Positions 59,765 through 64,000 of a stretch of DNA of 64,000 bases are shown here, piece by piece. The notes beneath the pieces were generated by a model. It ran no database searches. It was given only the letters and a program-made list of their open reading frames with translations, and had not been told where the DNA came from. A program made the translations under genes and the position numbers. Position 1 is the stretch's first letter, and each line of letters begins with the position of its first letter. The stretch is from Lachnospiraceae bacterium (lineage in GTDB: Bacteria > Bacillota > Clostridia > Lachnospirales > Lachnospiraceae): assembly GCA_029219245.1 (NCBI GenBank), contig JAQXTA010000040.1, positions 33,685-97,684 of the forward strand. The letters are read 5' to 3'.

Positions 59765-62700
59765 TCAATAGCCCATATAGCTCAAATTCATATCCACATC
59801 CCCGCTGATGCCGGTCACCTTTCCGGTGGATCTGTACTGCCATAAATCATATCTTCCGGTATAGGTAGGGGTCGATGCATACTGCGCCAGCCAAATCTTA
59901 TAGGCACTCAGTGCACTGGCATCAATCTTATTCTCAAGCCATGTCTTGTTTGCATAAATACCTGCCGTATAACCCGCATTCTGAATGGTCTGGCAGAATG
60001 CCTTACACACCGCCGTCCGGGTCTCCTTGCTGATGGAGTCCGCACGTCCGCCGCTGGCCTCCACATCCAGGAAAACAGGATAAGAAATCTTGTAATTCTT
60101 AATCTGTCCTATCACCATGGATGCTTCTTCCACCGCTTCTCTCTCATCCACTGCCTGGGTGAAGAAATAGACGCCAACCTTCAGTCCCGCCGCTGTTGCT
60201 CCCTTGATATTCGTGGTAAACTTCGGATCTTCAATCAGTGTACCCTGAGAGGAGCCTCTGTACCCACAGCGGATAATTACATAATTGATTCCCGAGTTCT
60301 TCACGGCATTCCAGTCTATGGTTCCGTTCCACTTAGACACATCGATGCCCAGCGCTCCGCTTCCCGTCACGAGAGAACCGTCACTGGCAAAAGCATATTT
60401 TGCGCCCTGAATCACCTGCTCCCCGGTTACCTTTTTCCCTTCTGCATTAAAGTAATACACTTTTCCGTCGATAGTCTGCCAGCCTGTATACTTTTTGCCA
60501 CTCGACACAAAGAATTTATCGAACTTATAGTAATCCGCATAGGTAGCCGCTCTGTAAGCATTATTCTCAAAGACATAAATCTCATTGCCCAGATTATCCT
60601 TCAGTTTGGTTGTCACATCCTCCTTGGGATTAGGCTTCACCGTCACAACACAGGTTGTCTTTACTTCCTCACCGTTTTCCTTGCATTTGACGGTAAGGGT
60701 CGCGCTTCCTTCCTTGAGCAGTTCCAGCGTGACAGGTACTGTAACAACACCCTTTTCCAGCTTCAGAGTTCCAACCACGGCCTTCATCACCGTAGTGTCC
60801 GAGGACTCCACAGTCACTTCGGGCTTATCGGTCGCCACATTGGAAACAGTCAGATTCAAAATAAACGGGTTCTTCACATATGCCGTGCAGGTCTGCCTGT
60901 CAAGTGTGATTACTTTATTAGCCCCCACAGTTACGGTAATTGTTGCGGTTGCTGCCGTAGCATCGCTTCCGCCCTCTTTATAATCTGCGGTAACCGTAAT
61001 TTTAGCCGTTCCTGCCGCAACACCGGTAACAGTCAGCTTTCCGGTATCATCTATTGCAACTGTCGCAACAGCAGTATTATCGGAAGCAGCCGTATAACCG
61101 ATTGCCTTATCCGCGGTAAAGTCCTTGACTGATGCCTGGACATTCGCCGTTCCGTTAACAACAACGGAAAGCGCTTCCTTATCCACTGTCAGCGTACCTT
61201 TGGCTAATGCAGGTGTAGCCGCTTTTACCGTAACAACACAGCTTCCCGTAATCTCTTCTGTCTTTGGTTCAGTGGTGGGGGTTGGTTCTGCGTTCGGATC
61301 TCCTCCCGAAACCGTACCCTCCTCACCTGTACTGCTTTCTTTCTGTACCGTATAGGACATCGTAGCACTATATGATATGGTTGCTGTTCCTTCAGCCACA
61401 GCGGTAACCATTCCATTTGCCTCCACACTCGCCTTCCCGGCATCCGAACTTTCCCATTTTATACTCTCGGGGATTATCTGTGCTTCGCCAACCTGAACAT
61501 AGCCCGACTGCACAGGCGGAACAGGTTTCTGTGCTGTCAACTGTCCCGTCTTCCCAACCTCAAGTTCAAGGGTCGCCGGTGAAACCACTGCATTTGTTGT
61601 CATCCGCATAAAGTTTTTGGGCACGGAAGCATAAGTCAACGGATCGGGTATTGTGCTCTTAGCGACCTCGCTGTATGTAGCGGAAATCACCTTACTTTCC
61701 ACCCATGCAACAGTATCCTGCAGTGAAGATTCCACGGTGACTTCATTTTTCGCGGTGTCCTCCTTCTTCGCGTCAATTTCACTCTCGGATTTCACCTCGT
61801 TGGCTACGTCAACCTTCTTATATTCGATATCCTTTTTAACCTCCACGGATTTTTGTGCTGTAGAAATAATGTAATCCGCATACCTCTCATCAGTCAGCTC
61901 TTCCATTGCTACCTTGTAGGTTCCCGGCGTAATATCTTTTTTATATATGATACCGTCCATGTCATCGTCAGACCAAATACCGGACTTGCCGTCGGGAGTG
62001 GTTACCGTCACGGAAAAAGGCACATTTGCCACCAACTTTCCCGTCTTCTCATTCGTAAACTTAATCTTCAAATCCTTCTGGATGGAAGTCATATTCAGTG
62101 TTACGGTGACCTGACGAGAATAGTCCGTCTCCTCATAATCAAAATCCGTATCCTTCTCATCCTCAACCATAGCAGCTGCCTGCAATTTTGCCAGTTGCGC
62201 ATCCGCAACGGCAAGCAGTCCGGATTCACCAATCACGGAAATATTTTGCAATTGTGCTCCCACACTGACAAAATCAGAAACCTGACTCTGCACAATTTTA
62301 GAGCTGATAAATGCACCCCCTGTCACCAGTGCAAGAATCAAAACTGCTGCACCGGTCCCGGCGATTACCCGGTCCATCAGCGACATATTCCGAAGTGCTG
62401 CAAGGAAGCCGCCTCTCTTTTCCTTCTGCTTATCCTCATCGGCAGAGTCATCATCGCCTCTGTATTCTGCATTATATGCATCATCATCCTCATAATAAAC
62501 TGTGCCGTCTCCGACATAACCTTCCTCGCCATCGGCATAGTACTCCCCTTCTTCGGTGTAGCCTTCTTCACCGTCGACATAGTACTCCCCTTCTTCGGTG
62601 TAGCCTTCCTCTCCATCGGCATAGTACTCCCCTTCTTCGGCATAGACTTCCTCGCCGTCGGCATAGTACTCTCCTTCTTCAGCGTAGCCTTCCTCGCCGT

Positions 62701-62905
62701 CGGCATAGTATTCCCCTTCTTCAATGTAGCTTTCCTCGCCGTCGGCATAGTACTCTCCTTCTTCAGTGTAGCCTTCCTCGCCGTCGGCATAGTACTCCCC
62801 TTCTTCAGTGTAGCCTTCCTCCGGATCTACTTCGCTATCCCAGTCATAGTCGCTTTCTTCCCAGCCATTCACAGGGCGCTTTGTATGATTGAACAGTTTC
62901 TTCAT
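59765..62905 (-). CDS. Large surface GH25 muramidase with acidic repeats and Big2 domains
   Basis: A 1046-residue membrane-anchored protein. The cytoplasmic head (~1-165) holds seven copies of a 14-residue acidic repeat (EEGYTEEGEYYADG) plus a degenerate eighth. One TM (~185-205: VIAGTGAAVLILALVTGGAF) follows. Outside are a prealbumin-like beta domain, a linker, about three bacterial Ig-like (Big2) modules (~425-770), a cell-wall-binding repeat (YTGWQTIDGKVYYFNAEGKKV), and a GH25 catalytic domain (~850-1046) with [13 protein letters not shown] and YPVFLDVEASGG. It is paralogous to the smaller GH25 gene. It heads the polysaccharide transcript and may open the wall for polymer assembly. Start at ATG 62905. 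Confidence 0.92.
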   Translation of the reverse strand: MKKLFNHTKRPVNGWEESDYDWDSEVDPEEGYTEEGEYYADGEEGYTEEGEYYADGEESYIEEGEYYADGEEGYAEEGEYYADGEEVYAEEGEYYADGEEGYTEEGEYYVDGEEGYTEEGEYYADGEEGYVGDGTVYYEDDDAYNAEYRGDDDSADEDKQKEKRGGFLAALRNMSLMDRVIAGTGAAVLILALVTGGAFISSKIVQSQVSDFVSVGAQLQNISVIGESGLLAVADAQLAKLQAAAMVEDEKDTDFDYEETDYSRQVTVTLNMTSIQKDLKIKFTNEKTGKLVANVPFSVTVTTPDGKSGIWSDDDMDGIIYKKDITPGTYKVAMEELTDERYADYIISTAQKSVEVKKDIEYKKVDVANEVKSESEIDAKKEDTAKNEVTVESSLQDTVAWVESKVISATYSEVAKSTIPDPLTYASVPKNFMRMTTNAVVSPATLELEVGKTGQLTAQKPVPPVQSGYVQVGEAQIIPESIKWESSDAGKASVEANGMVTAVAEGTATISYSATMSYTVQKESSTGEEGTVSGGDPNAEPTPTTEPKTEEITGSCVVTVKAATPALAKGTLTVDKEALSVVVNGTANVQASVKDFTADKAIGYTAASDNTAVATVAIDDTGKLTVTGVAAGTAKITVTADYKEGGSDATAATATITVTVGANKVITLDRQTCTAYVKNPFILNLTVSNVATDKPEVTVESSDTTVMKAVVGTLKLEKGVVTVPVTLELLKEGSATLTVKCKENGEEVKTTCVVTVKPNPKEDVTTKLKDNLGNEIYVFENNAYRAATYADYYKFDKFFVSSGKKYTGWQTIDGKVYYFNAEGKKVTGEQVIQGAKYAFASDGSLVTGSGALGIDVSKWNGTIDWNAVKNSGINYVIIRCGYRGSSQGTLIEDPKFTTNIKGATAAGLKVGVYFFTQAVDEREAVEEASMVIGQIKNYKISYPVFLDVEASGGRADSISKETRTAVCKAFCQTIQNAGYTAGIYANKTWLENKIDASALSAYKIWLAQYASTPTYTGRYDLWQYRSTGKVTGISGDVDMNLSYMGY
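62528..62821 (-). repeat. Seven tandem 42-bp repeats coding for acidic 14-mers
   Basis: Each unit encodes EEGYTEEGEYYADG with single changes (S/I, A, V, V). The seven units cover 294 bp; near-identical at the DNA level, with variants at one or two codons. Slippage-prone, so copy number may vary between strains. Confidence 0.9.
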
Positions 62906-62977
62906 AATAACTTTATCCTTTCCGATTACCTTCATCGGCACATAGCCGCAATACTCTCAATTTAACAATTCTGTAAC

Positions 62978-63006
62978 ATTATAGCATTGCATGAGGCACA
63001 CTTCAA
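62978..63006 (-). promoter_or_regulatory. Promoter at the head of the wall-polysaccharide locus
   Basis: Minus strand -35 TTGAAG (63001-63006), 17-base spacer, -10 TATAAT (62978-62983), 73 bases before the muramidase start. Confidence 0.65.
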
Positions 63007-63127
63007 GTTCTTAAAAGATTTATTCATAATTTCTTAAATCTTTTTAAATCTGATTAATAAAGTGGACTTTCCCGAAACATAATAGTAAAATAAACCTACC
63101 GAAACAAAAACAGAAACGGAGAACAAA

Positions 63128-64000
63128 ATGGAAAAAGAAAACAACTCCATACAGCAGCCACCGGTGAGTCAAGACCATGGCATACCCGATATTCATGTTA
63201 TCGATTTGGAGGGAAGTGACGAATTAAATACCAAGACTTCTGATTCAGACACGGATGTTACATCTGATTGCGATGAACCGGATTGTGATGAGCCGGATTG
63301 TGATGAGCCGGATGCTTCCGGGGATGTTCCGCACAAAAAGGGATTTCGCATCAATATTCATATGGTGTTGCTCGCTATGGTTCTGATTGTCTTTGGCGCT
63401 ATTTTCTTCCGTTTTAAAAACTGGGGGCAATTTATCAGTCAGGAAGAAATCAGAAACAATATTGAAGGCACCTATAAAAACGAATTAGACTTAATTGTAC
63501 CTCTTACGGACGAAGACGGTGAAATTATTCCGCTGAATACCGAGGATGGGCTCTCCATCGTGTTTTTCGGCAATTCACCTTTAGCTGACGACCGGGATTC
63601 CGAGGACAATCTGGTCAACATAATCGCCGAAATGACAGGTGCCGAAGTTTACAACTGTTCTGTAGGAGAAAGCTATCTGGCCGCGGAATTGCCGTCCTTT
63701 ATCGCCGCCGGACAGCCCTTGGATGCATACACGCTCTACTGGATGTCTCTGGTTGCCATCCGTGCCGGAAATGATTGGATGCTTGAGGAAGCCGAAACCG
63801 CACTGGGAGAAAATATACCTCCGGACGCAAAGCTCGCCGTAGACACTCTGTATTCCATCGATTTTAGTACCGTAGATGTAATTGCCATCCTGTACGACGG
63901 CTATGATTATCTGGCCGGGCACCCCATGTACAGCGACCAAAATGCTACCGACATTACCCAGTTTACGGGAAATCTCGAAGCAAGCATTGAAGTATTTCAA
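63128..64000 (+). CDS. Membrane protein with SGNH-hydrolase-like domain, right end missing
   Basis: The first 291 residues of a divergent gene. An acidic cytoplasmic head contains a triple DCDEP repeat (~49-61), followed by one TM (~80-100: VLLAMVLIVFGAIFF). Extracellularly, LSIVFFGNSPLADDR resembles the GDS-type nucleophile block of SGNH/GDSL hydrolases, and VYNCSVGESYLAA follows as in that family. In polysaccharide loci such enzymes add or remove O-acetyl groups. GGAG lies 7 bases before ATG 63128. The rest of the catalytic residues are outside the window, so the assignment is tentative. Confidence 0.6.
   Translation, partial: MEKENNSIQQPPVSQDHGIPDIHVIDLEGSDELNTKTSDSDTDVTSDCDEPDCDEPDCDEPDASGDVPHKKGFRINIHMVLLAMVLIVFGAIFFRFKNWGQFISQEEIRNNIEGTYKNELDLIVPLTDEDGEIIPLNTEDGLSIVFFGNSPLADDRDSEDNLVNIIAEMTGAEVYNCSVGESYLAAELPSFIAAGQPLDAYTLYWMSLVAIRAGNDWMLEEAETALGENIPPDAKLAVDTLYSIDFSTVDVIAILYDGYDYLAGHPMYSDQNATDITQFTGNLEASIEVFQ

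Noticed and set aside
62528..62821. Regularly spaced repeats resembling a CRISPR array
   Set aside because: The 42-bp units are contiguous, without unique spacers, and encode an in-frame acidic repeat of the muramidase.
62311..62892. Long open frames on the plus strand opposite the muramidase repeats
   Set aside because: They are antisense shadows of the repeat codons, with no ribosome site and Arg/His/Leu-biased composition.

Overview
The window reads as chromosomal DNA of a Gram-positive anaerobic Firmicute, most likely Lachnospiraceae. I base this on strong AGGAGG-type ribosome sites, moderate-to-low GC, the protein families seen (PTS_EIIC_2, DUF4867, HD-GYP, an LCP ligase with a Lys/Ser-rich head, Big2-GH25 muramidases) and Gram-positive cell-envelope logic. 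There are no rRNA or tRNA genes, no CRISPR array and no insertion sequence. About two thirds of the genes, including the whole right half, lie on the minus strand.

Left part (1-12.9 kb). A MarR regulator overlaps a citrate synthase gene that runs off the left edge. Next comes a five-gene minus-strand operon: two BMP-type binding proteins, a hybrid histidine kinase with Hpt domain, a Cache/HD-GYP/receiver protein and a second MarR. There is no transporter, so it looks like a ligand-sensing phosphorelay. A divergent plus-strand operon follows (PadR, DUF2812, CPBP protease, then a WYL regulator). Its promoter carries two perfect palindromic operators. A ClbS/DfsB-like gene closes the region.

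Mobile element (13195-19081). A 5.9 kb integrative element has split a polysaccharide deacetylase gene. Removing it at a 5-bp core, GTCTA, restores one in-frame 313-residue reading frame. It carries a ribbon-helix-helix regulator, an SH3b lipoprotein cargo gene, a MobV relaxase with a likely oriT, an HUH-plus-helicase Rep protein resembling CRESS-virus/plasmid Reps with a hairpin origin, a large serine recombinase and two small ORFs.

Middle (19.8-37.4 kb). Here are a PTS IIC-type permease, a FliD-tail-like protein, a sugar operon (xylulokinase, DUF4867, fucose/arabinose isomerase family) with a divergent LacI regulator, a GGDEF/EAL protein with a degenerate GGDEF, an orphan carbamate kinase, a divergent signal peptidase II, an S8 protease, a ClpX homologue, an HtrA protease and GlmS.

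Right part (37.4-64 kb). This is a long minus-strand wall-polysaccharide locus: rmlA, rmlB and rmlC, a further SDR, a polyprenyl-phosphate sugar transferase, five GT2 proteins, a phosphohexomutase, a Wzm/Wzt ABC exporter whose ATPase has a glycan-binding tail, an LCP ligase and two membrane-anchored GH25 muramidases. Next to the exporter is a methyltransferase-kinase fusion resembling WbdD, the O-antigen chain terminator of Gram-negatives. The gene set suggests a rhamnose-containing polymer made on undecaprenyl phosphate, capped, exported through Wzm/Wzt and ligated to peptidoglycan. A partial SGNH-like membrane protein starts divergently at the right edge.
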